A stretch of DNA of 64,000 bases from Clostridium grantii DSM 8605 (GCF_900129965.1 NZ_FQXM01000005.1:62001-126000), one strand, 5' to 3'. Positions 51,833-61,487 are shown, numbered from the stretch's first letter. Notes: generated by a model from the sequence alone, not told the origin. Translations and numbers: made by a program.

Positions 51833-54091
51833 ATGAATATGGTTTTAATATTGGTGATTTCAGCTTTATGCATTTTATTATTTACTACTATACTTGTGTA
51901 TATGAGTGGAGAAAGTGGTATAAAAAGTTTTGGGTTGTATGGGTGGGCAGGATTTATCATTGCAGCTGTATATTTCGCTAAAATCGGGAATATCCAATAT
52001 ATACAAGCATCATTTTTTTCATTCATAGAAGAAATAGCATTGTCAATGGCAGCTTTAATGGCTTTATATTCATTATATAAATTTAATAATGGAATAAAGG
52101 AAGAAGAAACTCAATCTACAGATTTAGCAATAATAGTTGTTTTTGTTATAATAGGTTTTATAGGATTATTTTTGGCATTCAATTATGATATTTTTGATTT
52201 AGAGTCTGCAGCTGTAAGTGTTATTTCAGCTGGAGTTATATATTATTCTTTAAGTAAATCTATAATTGGAAAAAATGTGGCTGGATTTATTTCTATATTA
52301 ATGGGAATTATTTATATATTATTTTGGCTAATTCAAGATTTTGACCAATATTCTTCATTGAAATATTTAATGAATTCAATTTCTTTTATTTTAATAGGCC
52401 TTGGCATGATAATAGCATATTTTGAAAAATCTAATAAAGAATTCAAAGAGATGGAAAATAACTATAGGGTAGCTATGGAGTCTTCATCAGATGGTATATG
52501 GGAATATAATGTTTTAAATCAGATTGTTAAGTTACCTAAATTAGCATTGGAAATAATGGGTTTAAATGAGGAAAGACTTTATTATAAACTAAAGAAAATA
52601 GAAACATATATTCATAAAGATGATATACAAAAATTCAAAACTAGTTTTGAAAAAAACAGTTTAGATAAAACAAAATATTATAAAGAACAATTTAGAATAA
52701 AAATTAAAGACAATGAATATAAATATTTTTCATTGAATGGGAAAATTATTACTAATGACAGTGATAAAGCTATGAAAATTATAGGTTTTGTTTCAGATAT
52801 TACAGAAGAAAAAGCTAAAGAAGAGATTATATATAATGCAGCTTATATTGATAAAACAACCTTACTACCAAATTCAAATTATATTGAGCAAGAAATATTA
52901 TCAGAAAACAAAGAGAATACTGATTTTAGCATATTGTATATAAAGCTTTTAAAATTCGAAAATAAAATTCAAATGAATGGATCGGGTAGCGGAGAAGATT
53001 TGTTAAATAAAGTGATTGAAAATATAAAACGATATTTATCAAACAAGGATATACTAGCAAGAGTCCATGAAGATAGCTTTATTTGTGTTCTTTATACCAG
53101 TGAGGTTAGTGAAGTTAAAAATACAGCGGACAAAATTTCAAGAAGTATAAATAATTCTAAAATCATTTCAAATTATCAGTGCGATTTGGAATCGGTAATA
53201 GGTATAGATATTTTTCATAATGATGGTGCAGAATATATGGATGTAGTTAAAAATGCTAATTTGGCTATGGAAAAATCACTAGAAGAGAAAAGGGATTATA
53301 CATTTTATGATAATTCTATTATAGAAGATATGGAAAAAAAGAATGAAATGATTAATTTGATACAAAAGGGAATAGATAAGCAGGAATTCAAAGTATTTTA
53401 TCAGCTTCAAAAAGCGGGTGATGGAAGTCGGTTTATTGGTGGAGAAGCTTTAGTTAGGTGGAATAGTCCTGAAAAAGGAATGATATCTCCAGGACAATTT
53501 ATTCCTATTGCAGAAGAAACAGGTCAAATAATTGATATTGGTGAAATTGTTCTAAAAGAGGCTTGCTATACAGGTAAATCACTTAGTCAATCAGGCTATA
53601 AAAAGTTTTATGTATCTGTAAATATTTCAGCAGCTCAATTAAGGGATGAAAATTTTTATAAAACAGTAAAGAAAATACTGAGTAAGTCAGATTTTCAGCC
53701 AGAACATTTAATACTTGAAATGTCGGAAAATATATTCAATGGATCTATGAAAAAAGAAATGAAAACATTAGAAGTGTTAAGAAACATGGGAGTAAAGATA
53801 GCTGTTGACGACTTTGGTAAAGGGGCAGTATCTTTTGATTACCTTTTAAATAGTCCAATTGATATTTTGAAAATTGATAAATCCTTTGTTTTTGGAATGA
53901 TGGGCTCACCAAAAAAAATCAGCATGATAGAATCTATGATATCTATAGGAAAAAAACTGGGTTTTACTGTGGTTGTGCAAGGAATTGAAACTGAGGAACA
54001 ATTTGCTATAATAGAAAAATTAAACTGTGACTGGATGCAAGGATTCTTGTTTAGTAAACCAGAACAGAAAATTGATGGGAAATTAGTATGA
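51833..54091 (+). CDS. Membrane PAS-degenerate GGDEF-EAL cyclic di-GMP phosphodiesterase
   Basis: The 752-residue protein has about seven helices (1-200) like a 7TM/MASE sensor, then a PAS domain (about 210-330), a GGDEF-fold domain and an EAL domain. In place of GGDEF it reads HEDSF (412-416), so cyclase activity is unlikely. The EAL part is intact: Glu538-Ala-Leu (GGEALVRW), DDFG at 659-662 and the final MQGFLFSKP. It should degrade cyclic di-GMP. GGGGTGATCTA precedes the ATG. The small gene 29 nt downstream is probably co-transcribed. Confidence 0.9.
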   Translation: MNMVLILVISALCILLFTTILVYMSGESGIKSFGLYGWAGFIIAAVYFAKIGNIQYIQASFFSFIEEIALSMAALMALYSLYKFNNGIKEEETQSTDLAIIVVFVIIGFIGLFLAFNYDIFDLESAAVSVISAGVIYYSLSKSIIGKNVAGFISILMGIIYILFWLIQDFDQYSSLKYLMNSISFILIGLGMIIAYFEKSNKEFKEMENNYRVAMESSSDGIWEYNVLNQIVKLPKLALEIMGLNEERLYYKLKKIETYIHKDDIQKFKTSFEKNSLDKTKYYKEQFRIKIKDNEYKYFSLNGKIITNDSDKAMKIIGFVSDITEEKAKEEIIYNAAYIDKTTLLPNSNYIEQEILSENKENTDFSILYIKLLKFENKIQMNGSGSGEDLLNKVIENIKRYLSNKDILARVHEDSFICVLYTSEVSEVKNTADKISRSINNSKIISNYQCDLESVIGIDIFHNDGAEYMDVVKNANLAMEKSLEEKRDYTFYDNSIIEDMEKKNEMINLIQKGIDKQEFKVFYQLQKAGDGSRFIGGEALVRWNSPEKGMISPGQFIPIAEETGQIIDIGEIVLKEACYTGKSLSQSGYKKFYVSVNISAAQLRDENFYKTVKKILSKSDFQPEHLILEMSENIFNGSMKKEMKTLEVLRNMGVKIAVDDFGKGAVSFDYLLNSPIDILKIDKSFVFGMMGSPKKISMIESMISIGKKLGFTVVVQGIETEEQFAIIEKLNCDWMQGFLFSKPEQKIDGKLV

Positions 54092-54120
54092 TATAAAATC
54101 ATGTACAGGGGGAATGCATC

Positions 54121-54510
54121 ATGAGTATTAGTTTTAAAGATTATATAAAAGTAATAAATGAAATTGATGTGAAGAAACTTCAACAATTAAAAGAAACCAT
54201 TGAAAAAACAACAGAATACCAATGTAAAGGGGAAGTAAATATATTAAATAGCAATAATGAGGTATTGGTACAAACTCATTATGAGTATTTTGATATTTAT
54301 TTTGCAGATCCATTTATTATTATGAATAGGTACAACCCTAAAACAGGTATGGCAACTCTAGATTATGTTCATATTAGCATTGACAAAATATCTGATTATA
54401 AAATAGAGGATAATTCACTTACTTTAAAGGGAAAATTAGATGAGAATACAAATATAAAAGTAGTGATAGTTTTTAAAGAAAAGAAGATTAAGAATATAGT
54501 ATCTAAATGA
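54121..54510 (+). CDS. Small conserved-looking protein of unknown function, partner of the EAL gene
   Basis: The 129-residue soluble protein has a helical N-terminus (FKDYIKVINEIDVKKLQQLK) and a probable beta-rich remainder (QTHYEYFDIYFADPFIIMNRY, SLTLKGKLDENTNIKVVIVF). No motif is known to me. It follows the EAL gene by 29 nt with its own CAGGGGGA site, and a terminator comes after. It could be a regulator or receptor in the same cyclic di-GMP pathway; this rests on linkage alone. Confidence 0.7.
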   Translation: MSISFKDYIKVINEIDVKKLQQLKETIEKTTEYQCKGEVNILNSNNEVLVQTHYEYFDIYFADPFIIMNRYNPKTGMATLDYVHISIDKISDYKIEDNSLTLKGKLDENTNIKVVIVFKEKKIKNIVSK

Positions 54511-54517
54511 TATATTT

Positions 54518-54566
54518 AAAAGCATATTGTTCTCTCCTTATGAGAAAGCAATATGCTTTTGTTTTG
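54518..54566 (+). terminator. Terminator of the EAL operon
   Basis: AAAAGCATATTG / CAATATGCTTTT with a second inner stem TTCTC/GAGAA, followed by GTTTTG. Confidence 0.88.
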
Positions 54567-54725
54567 ATTATTTAATATTATTGAGTTACTAAATTTGTGA
54601 TTTTTTTAACATTTACAATATAATAAGTTTTGTATTTTAAAATATTTAAACGATATCATCGTTATGTTTTTGGAAAATAGTTAAAAATAGTTAATAAAAG
54701 TATTCTATTGCAGTAGAATTCATGA

Positions 54726-54770
54726 TATAATAGGTTTGTAATTAAAGAACAGTTGTTATGTTTTTAACGG
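54726..54770 (+). promoter_or_regulatory. -10 element and Rex-like operator upstream of the large oxidoreductase
   Basis: TATAAT (54726-54731) is followed after 21 nt by TTGTTAT-GTTT-TTAACGG (54753-54770), 11 of 14 matches to the Rex consensus. The same box in the same setting lies before hypB (57696-57713). Confidence 0.55.
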
Positions 54771-54961
54771 AACCGTGGAAATTTAGTAAGAGTTGTTTTA
54801 TTAATAGATGAAAACATGCAAACGATTACTGAATATTCGTTTGTATTGTACCCAATGAATGAGGACAAACAATATAGATACTGGATTATTTGTATATTTA
54901 AAGGAAATATTGTAATAAAAAATATAATTATTATGTATCTTAATTTTGGGAGGTAGTACAT
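54771..54961 (+). other. Leader of the large oxidoreductase gene, no recognised element
   Basis: About 190 nt between the Rex-like box and the ATG contain no convincing open frame and no riboswitch I recognise. GGGAGG lies at the end as ribosome site. Confidence 0.4.
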
Positions 54962-57646
54962 ATGGTAAAAGAAAAAGTACTAGATCTTGCTAATAAAATT
55001 AGTAGGGTTAAACGTGGTTCAAAAAAGGAAGTGAAACCAGAACACCCAGAGTATCGAATATTGGAACCAGTTGTTACAGAAGAAATGGCAGAAGTAGCAC
55101 TTTGCTTAGAACTTAAAAAACATAAAACTGCGGAAGAAATTGCGGCTTTATGTGGCAAACCTGTGGAAGATGTTAAAGAAATGCTATATAAACTAGCAAA
55201 TGATGGTGTTATTAGCTTTGCTACAAAAGATGGAGTTGATAAATTCTGTCTTGAGTTATGGGTTCCAGGAGTTATGGAATTTATGGTGGTAAACAAGGAA
55301 AATGTTGAGAAATATCCAGAAATTGCTGAATGTTTTGAAGAATATTCAAGAATTAAGGGTGGTATGTTCGCTGGAAAAATTCCTGTAGGGCTAGGATTAA
55401 TGAGGGTAATACCTATAGAAACTGCTATTGATGGAGAATCAAGAAAAGCTTCTTATGAGGAGGTTTCCAAATATCTTAAAGAAAATGATATTTTCTCAGT
55501 TTCAGATTGTGCTTGCCGTTCTGTTAGAGAGTCTATGGGAGAAGGTTGTGGCCATTTAAAGGAAGATATGTGTATTCAACTAGGTGATGCAGCGGAATTT
55601 TATATTCGTACAGGAAGAGGAAGAGAAATTACTAGGGAAGAAGCTTTTGAGATTATAGAGAAAGCTGAAAAAGATGGGTTAGTACATCAAATACCAAATA
55701 CAGAAGGAGTAGGACATACTCATGCTATTTGTAATTGTTGTGGATGTTCATGTCTTGCATTAAGACATGCTAATCTTTTTAGAAGTCCTGATTCTGTTAG
55801 ATCTAACTATGTTTCTCAAGTAAACAAAGATAAGTGTGTGGCTTGCGGAGAATGTGTAGAAAATTGCCATGTAAATGCATTAACTCTTGGACAAAGTTTA
55901 TGTTCCAAAAATGCACCTTTGGTTCAGAAAGAAATAGAAGTACCTTATGATACAGAGTGGGGATCAGATAAATGGAATCCAGATTTCCGCCATAGAAAAG
56001 TTGTTGAAGAAGGTGGTACAAGTCCATGTAAATCAGAATGTCCAGCCCATATAGCGGTGCAGGGATATATTAAGATGGCATCTCAAGGAAAATATAGAGA
56101 AGCACTTGAACTTATTAAACAGGAAAATCCATTCCCAGCAATCTGTGGACGTATTTGTCCTAGAAAATGTGAGTCTGTTTGTACAAGATCAGAGTTAGAT
56201 GATTCAATTGCTATTGATGAAATTAAAAAATTTATTGCAGATCAGGAATTAAAAGCAGAACACCGTTTTGTACCTGAAAAGAAAGATCAGAAGGCTAAAA
56301 GAATTGCAATAATTGGAGCAGGACCAGCAGGACTTTCTTGTGCTTATTTCTTATCAGTTGAAGGATATCAAGTAACAGTATTTGAAAAGGCAAAAATCTT
56401 AGGTGGAATGTTAACATTGGGAATCCCATCATATAGATTGGGAAGAGAAGTAGTAAATGCAGAAATTGATATTTTAAAAGAATTAGGAGTAGAATTTAAA
56501 ATAGGTATTGAGGTAGGTAAGGATGTTACCCTTAAAGAATTAAGAAGTCAAGGGTATAATGCTTTTTATGTAGCTATAGGAGCTCAAGCTGGCAGAAAAC
56601 TAGGCTTACAGGGAGAAGATGCTGAAGGCGTAATTACTGGAGTAGAATTTTTACATAATGTAAATCTAAATGAAAACTTAAAAATGGAGGGACCAGCTAT
56701 TGTTATTGGAGGAGGAAATGTTGCAATAGACGTTGCTCGTACTGCAGTAAGAATTGGGGCTTCACAAGTGGATATGTATTGTTTAGAAAGCCGTGAAGAA
56801 ATGCCAGCCCTTCAGGAAGAAATTGAAGAAGCATTGTCAGAACAAATTGGTATCAATAATTCATGGGGTCCAAAAAGCATTCTTCATGAAAGTGGACGAG
56901 TTGTAGGGGTAGAATTCAAAAAATGTATCTCTGTATTTGATGATAATGGTAAATTTAATCCTAAATATGATGAGAAGGAAACTAAGATTGTTAAAACAAA
57001 TAATTTGTTGATTTCAGTAGGGCAAGCAATGGAATGGGGTGGTTTATTGGAAGATTCTAAAATGGAATTAAACCCTAATAAAACAGTGAAAGCTGAACCA
57101 CTTACTTTCCAAACTGGAGAAGCTGATGTGTTTGCAGGTGGAGATGCGGTGACAGGTCCTAAATTTGCCATTGATGCTATAGCTTTAGGTAAGCAAGGAG
57201 CTATCTCTATCCATAGATATGTTAATGGTCATAATTTGACTATAAGTCGTGAGAGAGAATATCATGCTTTTGATAAAGAAAACTTAAATCTTGACGGATA
57301 TGATAGTATACCAAGACAAAGAGCTGTTCATGTGGATGGAAATAAATCTAAGGAAACTTTTATGGATTTACGTACTACCTTCACAGAAGATCAAATGAAA
57401 AAAGAAACAGAACGTTGCCTTAGCTGTGGAGCTACAGTAGTAGATCAAAATCAATGCGTAGGATGCGGAGTGTGTACTACTAAATGTAAATTTGATGCCA
57501 TCTCACTAGTAAGAAAATATGATAATTCTAATGTGGAATTGATGGAAATGAGACCTACAATTATGAAATATATTATAAAACGTAAACAAAGAATAGTGGT
57601 TAAGAAAGCAAAAAATTTCTTTAAAGGAATTTATAAGAAAAGTTAA
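54962..57646 (+). CDS. Multidomain Fe-S/FAD NAD(P)-dependent oxidoreductase (GltD-like core)
   Basis: The 894-residue protein's N-terminal 290 residues start with a winged-helix-like segment (KKHKTAEEIAALCGKPVEDV) and a Cys-rich region (SVSDCACRSVRESM, CNCCGCSCLALRH), then ferredoxin motif CVACGECVENC near 292. A GltD-like FAD/NAD(P) reductase follows: CGRICPRKCESVC (its own cluster motif), FAD loop IIGAGPAGLSCAYF near 450, NAD(P) loop VIGGGNVAIDVARTA and GGDAVTGPKFAIDAIALGKQG. A final ferredoxin domain has CVGCGVCTTKC near 834. It is probably an electron-transfer enzyme like NADPH-dependent glutamate synthase small subunit or NfnB, with unknown partner. No glutamate synthase large subunit is near. 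Confidence 0.82.
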   Translation: MVKEKVLDLANKISRVKRGSKKEVKPEHPEYRILEPVVTEEMAEVALCLELKKHKTAEEIAALCGKPVEDVKEMLYKLANDGVISFATKDGVDKFCLELWVPGVMEFMVVNKENVEKYPEIAECFEEYSRIKGGMFAGKIPVGLGLMRVIPIETAIDGESRKASYEEVSKYLKENDIFSVSDCACRSVRESMGEGCGHLKEDMCIQLGDAAEFYIRTGRGREITREEAFEIIEKAEKDGLVHQIPNTEGVGHTHAICNCCGCSCLALRHANLFRSPDSVRSNYVSQVNKDKCVACGECVENCHVNALTLGQSLCSKNAPLVQKEIEVPYDTEWGSDKWNPDFRHRKVVEEGGTSPCKSECPAHIAVQGYIKMASQGKYREALELIKQENPFPAICGRICPRKCESVCTRSELDDSIAIDEIKKFIADQELKAEHRFVPEKKDQKAKRIAIIGAGPAGLSCAYFLSVEGYQVTVFEKAKILGGMLTLGIPSYRLGREVVNAEIDILKELGVEFKIGIEVGKDVTLKELRSQGYNAFYVAIGAQAGRKLGLQGEDAEGVITGVEFLHNVNLNENLKMEGPAIVIGGGNVAIDVARTAVRIGASQVDMYCLESREEMPALQEEIEEALSEQIGINNSWGPKSILHESGRVVGVEFKKCISVFDDNGKFNPKYDEKETKIVKTNNLLISVGQAMEWGGLLEDSKMELNPNKTVKAEPLTFQTGEADVFAGGDAVTGPKFAIDAIALGKQGAISIHRYVNGHNLTISREREYHAFDKENLNLDGYDSIPRQRAVHVDGNKSKETFMDLRTTFTEDQMKKETERCLSCGATVVDQNQCVGCGVCTTKCKFDAISLVRKYDNSNVELMEMRPTIMKYIIKRKQRIVVKKAKNFFKGIYKKS

Positions 57647-57672
57647 TTTTAACTACAACATTGGTTTAATGA

Positions 57673-57713
57673 TATAATATTATTATATGTAAGGATTGTT
57701 ATGTTTTTAACGA
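57673..57713 (+). promoter_or_regulatory. -10 element and Rex-like operator upstream of hypB
   Basis: TATAAT (57673-57678), then TTGTTAT-GTTT-TTAACGA (57696-57713), 12 of 14 matches. The core TTGTTATGTTTTTAACG is identical to that at 54753, in a short gap between two genes in the same direction, so hypB may have its own promoter. Confidence 0.6.
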
Positions 57714-57761
57714 AAAAAAAGAGGTAAAGAAAAAAAATATATAAATAAGGAGAAATAATAT

Positions 57762-58433
57762 ATGGATGCTTATAGAATTATGGAAATCAAAGAAAGCGTT
57801 TTCAAGGATAACGATAGACAAGCAGACTTACTTAGGGAAGATTTAAAAAAAGAAAAAACTTTTTTATTGAATTTAATGTCATCTCCTGGCTCAGGTAAAA
57901 CAACAACTCTTTTAAGAACAATTGAAGCTTTAAAAGATGAAATGAGAATTGGAATTTTAGAAGCAGATATTGATTCAGATGTTGATGCTAATACTGTGTC
58001 AAAAACGGGCACGAAGGTAATTCAATTGCACACAGGGGGAATGTGTCATTTAGATGCAGACATGACTAAACAAGGCTTATTAGGTTTGGGAACAGAAGAT
58101 ATTGATTTTGCTGTTTTAGAGAATGTAGGAAATTTGGTGTGTCCAGCTGAGTTCGATACTGGTGCATCAAAAAATGCTATGATTTTAAGTGTACCAGAGG
58201 GAGATGATAAACCTTTAAAATATCCTTTGATGTTTTCCATTGTAGATGTTTTATTAATAAATAAAATTGATGCAATAGACTATTTTGACTTTGATTTAGA
58301 GGCAGTTAAAGAGCGTGTATTAAAATTAAATCCAAATATAAAGGTTATCCCAATCTCTGCTAGAAATGGTGAAGGCATAGAAGAATGGGCAGAGTGGATA
58401 CGTACTGAAGTGAAAGCTTGGAATCAAGAATAG
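57762..58433 (+). CDS. hypB: HypB-type nickel-insertion GTPase
   Basis: The 223-residue G3E GTPase has P-loop SSPGSGKTT (Gly43-Thr47) and DIDSDVDA. The HypB metal site is GGMCHLDADM, with ENVGNLVCPAEFD and LLINKIDAIDYFDFD further on. It lacks the His-rich or CxxCGC N-terminus of some HypBs. HypB inserts nickel into [NiFe]-hydrogenases with HypA. No hypA or nickel hydrogenase is in the window, and the hydrogenase here is nickel-free, so the client is unclear. AAGGAG precedes the ATG. Confidence 0.9.
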   Translation: MDAYRIMEIKESVFKDNDRQADLLREDLKKEKTFLLNLMSSPGSGKTTTLLRTIEALKDEMRIGILEADIDSDVDANTVSKTGTKVIQLHTGGMCHLDADMTKQGLLGLGTEDIDFAVLENVGNLVCPAEFDTGASKNAMILSVPEGDDKPLKYPLMFSIVDVLLINKIDAIDYFDFDLEAVKERVLKLNPNIKVIPISARNGEGIEEWAEWIRTEVKAWNQE

Positions 58434-58463
58434 TATAAGTATCACCTAGAAACCATAACATTA

Positions 58464-58508
58464 AAAACCACTTTTGGTTGTGAAAATAACCAAAAGTGGT
58501 TTTTGTTT
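58464..58508 (+). terminator. Terminator after hypB
   Basis: AAAACCACTTTTGGTT / AACCAAAAGTGGTTTT, a perfect 16-bp stem, then TGTTTTC. Confidence 0.92.
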
Positions 58509-58538
58509 TCTTGGTTCTCAAAACCAATGCTAAAGTCA

Positions 58539-60545
58539 CTAAAAATATATATCGGAAAATTCTATATTTATTTTTTCAACTATATTATTATCCTGTATAT
58601 GAGTAGAAGTTTCTGTAGAAATACAGCTTTCATCATAGTCATCTAAAACAGGAAATTTTATAAAAAAATTACTGCCTTTTGTTAATTCACTTTCTACCAA
58701 TATAGTACCCTTTTGAATTTCTACCAATGATTTGGTAATAAAAAGGCCTATACCGCTACCTTCATTTTCTCTATTCATTTTTTTATCTACTTTTTCAAAT
58801 CTATCAAATATTGAATCAATATTATCAGGGGAAATACCAATTCCATTATCTTTAACCATAATTAATACTTGTCCAAGGTCATCTTTATTTATTATAACTT
58901 GAATTGTAGAACCTTTCTGGCTATACTTAATTGCATTAGATAATAAATTTAGAATAATTCTTTCTATATAATCTGGGTCACATAAAATGTAAATTTCCTC
59001 TTCACAGGTATCGAATACAACTTCCATTTCTTTGGATTTTACATAATGTACTATTGATTGAGTTATATTTTCTATTAATTCAACTATGTTATTTACTTTA
59101 AGGATGGGGTTCATGAAACCTGATTCAATTTTGGTAGAATCTATAATGTTATTTATTATTCTTATTAATCTATTGCAATTTTGTTTGATTATGCCATTGT
59201 ATTTTTTAAGTGATTCAATATCTTTATTCTGTAAAAATATTTTTTCGGTTTGAATGGCAGAATGAATAACAGTAATAGGAGTTTTCAATTCATGAGATAT
59301 ATTTGCAAAAAATTCATCTTTTAATTTTTCGGATTTTTCTTTTTCTTTTAGTATTTTAAGCATTTCTTGTGCTTTTTCCTTATATCCAATATCCTTAATT
59401 ACTAAGAAAATTGAGTTTGTATTTTCTTCATTAATAGATAAGGTAGATATTTCAGTAATTACTTTCTTATTGTCTACCCAAAAAATATTTTCTTTGGTGT
59501 TCGTGAAATATTTTTCAGTTTGGTTACTTACAGAACCAATGTTTAATTTTATTTCATCAAAATTTGCAAAACTAAAATACTCTTCTAAGAGTTGAATGTC
59601 TCCATGAATATTAAATATTTCTTTAGCTATTTTATTTGCATAAACAATTTTATTATTCTCTTTTTTTACTATGCCAGTAGGCAAAAAATCTAAAATTTCA
59701 CTGTATTTTTTAGCTTCCTTAGCTATTATTATATTTGCTTTTTTTAAATCTTCTGCTTTTTTATTTAACTTATTGAATATTGTTTCATAGGGGTCAATAA
59801 TTATAACTAGAAATAAACCTTTATATAATAGATAGAATGAAATTCCTTTACTTATATGAGCTAAAAAATTCATTGAATCAAATAAAGAAGTGCTAAAAAT
59901 AAAACACAATTCTGATATTATTGTTAAAATTACAGATACTATTACTAAATTGCAAGTATTTAAAGGGAATTCATTACTATTCTTTTTATAAAGATAAATG
60001 GATAAAATATAAACACCAATAACTATTGCTTCATCTATATATTTGAATAGTGTTATTCCTGTTTCAGCAGTATAAGATGTAGGGAAAATAGGTATTAAAT
60101 AAATAGAAGCCATCCCTATTATAATTATAGAAAAATTAATATAAATCAATTTATTTAATTTAATGTTGGAATTGATAAAATAAACAGCAATACATAAAGA
60201 TATACTTTGATAAGATGATGCAAAAGCCCATGTTTGATAAGCTTTATTTATAGCATCTGAATAGGTTACAATACCTGCGTAAGATACAATATCACTAAAA
60301 TTAAGGATACCTATAAAACCATATAATATTCCTATATAACTAAACATTTTATTTTTAGAAATATTCCAGGTTCCAATAGCGATAAACATTAAACTAATGC
60401 TAGATACCATAACTAGTATTTCAAGAGAAGTATGAAATAATATAAAATTATATTGGCTTATAAACCAAAATATTATAAGTGTTACTAAAATAAAACTAAG
60501 TTCTTGTTTTTTTATTAGGCTATTTTTTGGAATAACTTTCTTCAT
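58539..60545 (-). CDS. Sensor histidine kinase with MASE3-like membrane domain and PAS
   Basis: The 668-residue protein's N-terminal 250 residues form about seven or eight helices and end ISKGISFYLLYKGL...DPYETIF, the pattern of MASE3 sensors (FILFHTSLEI early on). A PAS domain (about 270-385) precedes the kinase core with His418 (ANISHELKTPITV), LLSNAIKYSQKGS, VKDNGIGIS and GSGIGLFITKSL. No receiver domain or response regulator gene is adjacent, so it is an orphan kinase. ATG 60545 follows AAGGAG; the TTG at 60560 lies before it. Confidence 0.9.
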   Translation of the reverse strand: MKKVIPKNSLIKKQELSFILVTLIIFWFISQYNFILFHTSLEILVMVSSISLMFIAIGTWNISKNKMFSYIGILYGFIGILNFSDIVSYAGIVTYSDAINKAYQTWAFASSYQSISLCIAVYFINSNIKLNKLIYINFSIIIIGMASIYLIPIFPTSYTAETGITLFKYIDEAIVIGVYILSIYLYKKNSNEFPLNTCNLVIVSVILTIISELCFIFSTSLFDSMNFLAHISKGISFYLLYKGLFLVIIIDPYETIFNKLNKKAEDLKKANIIIAKEAKKYSEILDFLPTGIVKKENNKIVYANKIAKEIFNIHGDIQLLEEYFSFANFDEIKLNIGSVSNQTEKYFTNTKENIFWVDNKKVITEISTLSINEENTNSIFLVIKDIGYKEKAQEMLKILKEKEKSEKLKDEFFANISHELKTPITVIHSAIQTEKIFLQNKDIESLKKYNGIIKQNCNRLIRIINNIIDSTKIESGFMNPILKVNNIVELIENITQSIVHYVKSKEMEVVFDTCEEEIYILCDPDYIERIILNLLSNAIKYSQKGSTIQVIINKDDLGQVLIMVKDNGIGISPDNIDSIFDRFEKVDKKMNRENEGSGIGLFITKSLVEIQKGTILVESELTKGSNFFIKFPVLDDYDESCISTETSTHIQDNNIVEKINIEFSDIYF

Positions 60546-60669
60546 TAGTATCTCCTTCAAATGTTAATATTTAAATAGTTGAATTGGGATACCTACATTA
60601 TATCATTAAAATTATATGTAAGGTAAATGAAAAAATTGTATTTGGCTAATTGTCTATATAATATAAAAT

Positions 60670-60697
60670 AAGCTATAAAAGTCAACTTTTATAGCTT
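60670..60697. terminator. Hairpin between pentapeptide and kinase genes
   Basis: AAGCTATAAAAG / CTTTTATAGCTT, perfect 12-bp arms with loop TCAA, 35 nt after the pentapeptide gene stop on its strand. Confidence 0.75.
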
Positions 60698-60731
60698 AGA
60701 TACTATATATGAGTTTAATGATATAATTTCT

Positions 60732-61388
60732 TTAAATTAAGCCATCATTTTTATAAAGTTTCAATTCTTCAATTAAATAACTTAAAGTACCAAAATTCTT
60801 GTCAATCTTACGTTTTAAAAGATCTAGCCCTTTGATTAAAGTTTCCTCATCAAAGGTTTCTAATAATATCATCATACTAATAGAACTAATAGCACCATCT
60901 TTTGTATCCAATACTCTTGCAAATTTAATATACTCATTTTTCATAGCTGTTTTAACTGCAATTTTAAGATCTTCGCTGATTTCTAATTCAGGCATTTTAT
61001 CGAATACTTTAATTTCTTCATTTGATAAATCTAAATTTACTGCTTTACTTATATCCGTAGATACAAATATAACATTTTTAAATTCAGCTTCTTCGAAATC
61101 AACTCCTTCTATTTTTGCAGAATGGAAGATAGTATTTTCAAATTTGCTTTTTTTAAACCTACTATTTTTAAGGTTAGTTGCAATAAATTCGGTAGATTCA
61201 AAAGAACATTCAGAAAAATTACATGATTTAAATTGAGCACCTCTAAAACTTGCATGATTGAAGTTAGAATTTGAAAAATCACTGCTAAAACAATTACTTC
61301 TTCTTAAATCTTTGTTCTGGAAATCAGAACCTGATTTTTTTCTATTACTATAGTTAATTTGGTCATTTAATCTTTTACTTATAGCCAT
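60732..61388 (-). CDS. Pentapeptide-repeat protein
   Basis: In this 218-residue protein, residues about 20-125 are pentapeptide repeats with Phe/Leu at every fifth position (DFSNSNFNHASFRGAQFKSCNF is the style), giving a right-handed beta helix. The C-terminal 85 residues are helical (FDKMPELEISEDLKIAVKTAM) and unlike known folds to me. Some such proteins protect gyrase from quinolones, but there is no evidence here. ATG 61388 is preferred, 5 nt after GGAGG; the ATG at 61400 overlaps it. Confidence 0.8.
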   Translation of the reverse strand: MAISKRLNDQINYSNRKKSGSDFQNKDLRRSNCFSSDFSNSNFNHASFRGAQFKSCNFSECSFESTEFIATNLKNSRFKKSKFENTIFHSAKIEGVDFEEAEFKNVIFVSTDISKAVNLDLSNEEIKVFDKMPELEISEDLKIAVKTAMKNEYIKFARVLDTKDGAISSISMMILLETFDEETLIKGLDLLKRKIDKNFGTLSYLIEELKLYKNDGLI

Positions 61389-61487
61389 TTTTTCCTCCAT
61401 TTAAAAGATAGTTTATTTTAGTTTACTATCCGGTTAGTTTATATCCTAGTACTAGAATTTATTAAAAGGATATAGTAGTCTACATAA

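Noticed and set aside
54650..54676. Possible third Rex-like box (CGTTATGTTTTTGG)
   Set aside because: The right half-site (TTAAC) is missing, so it is not a palindrome; it is probably a chance likeness to the box at 54753.
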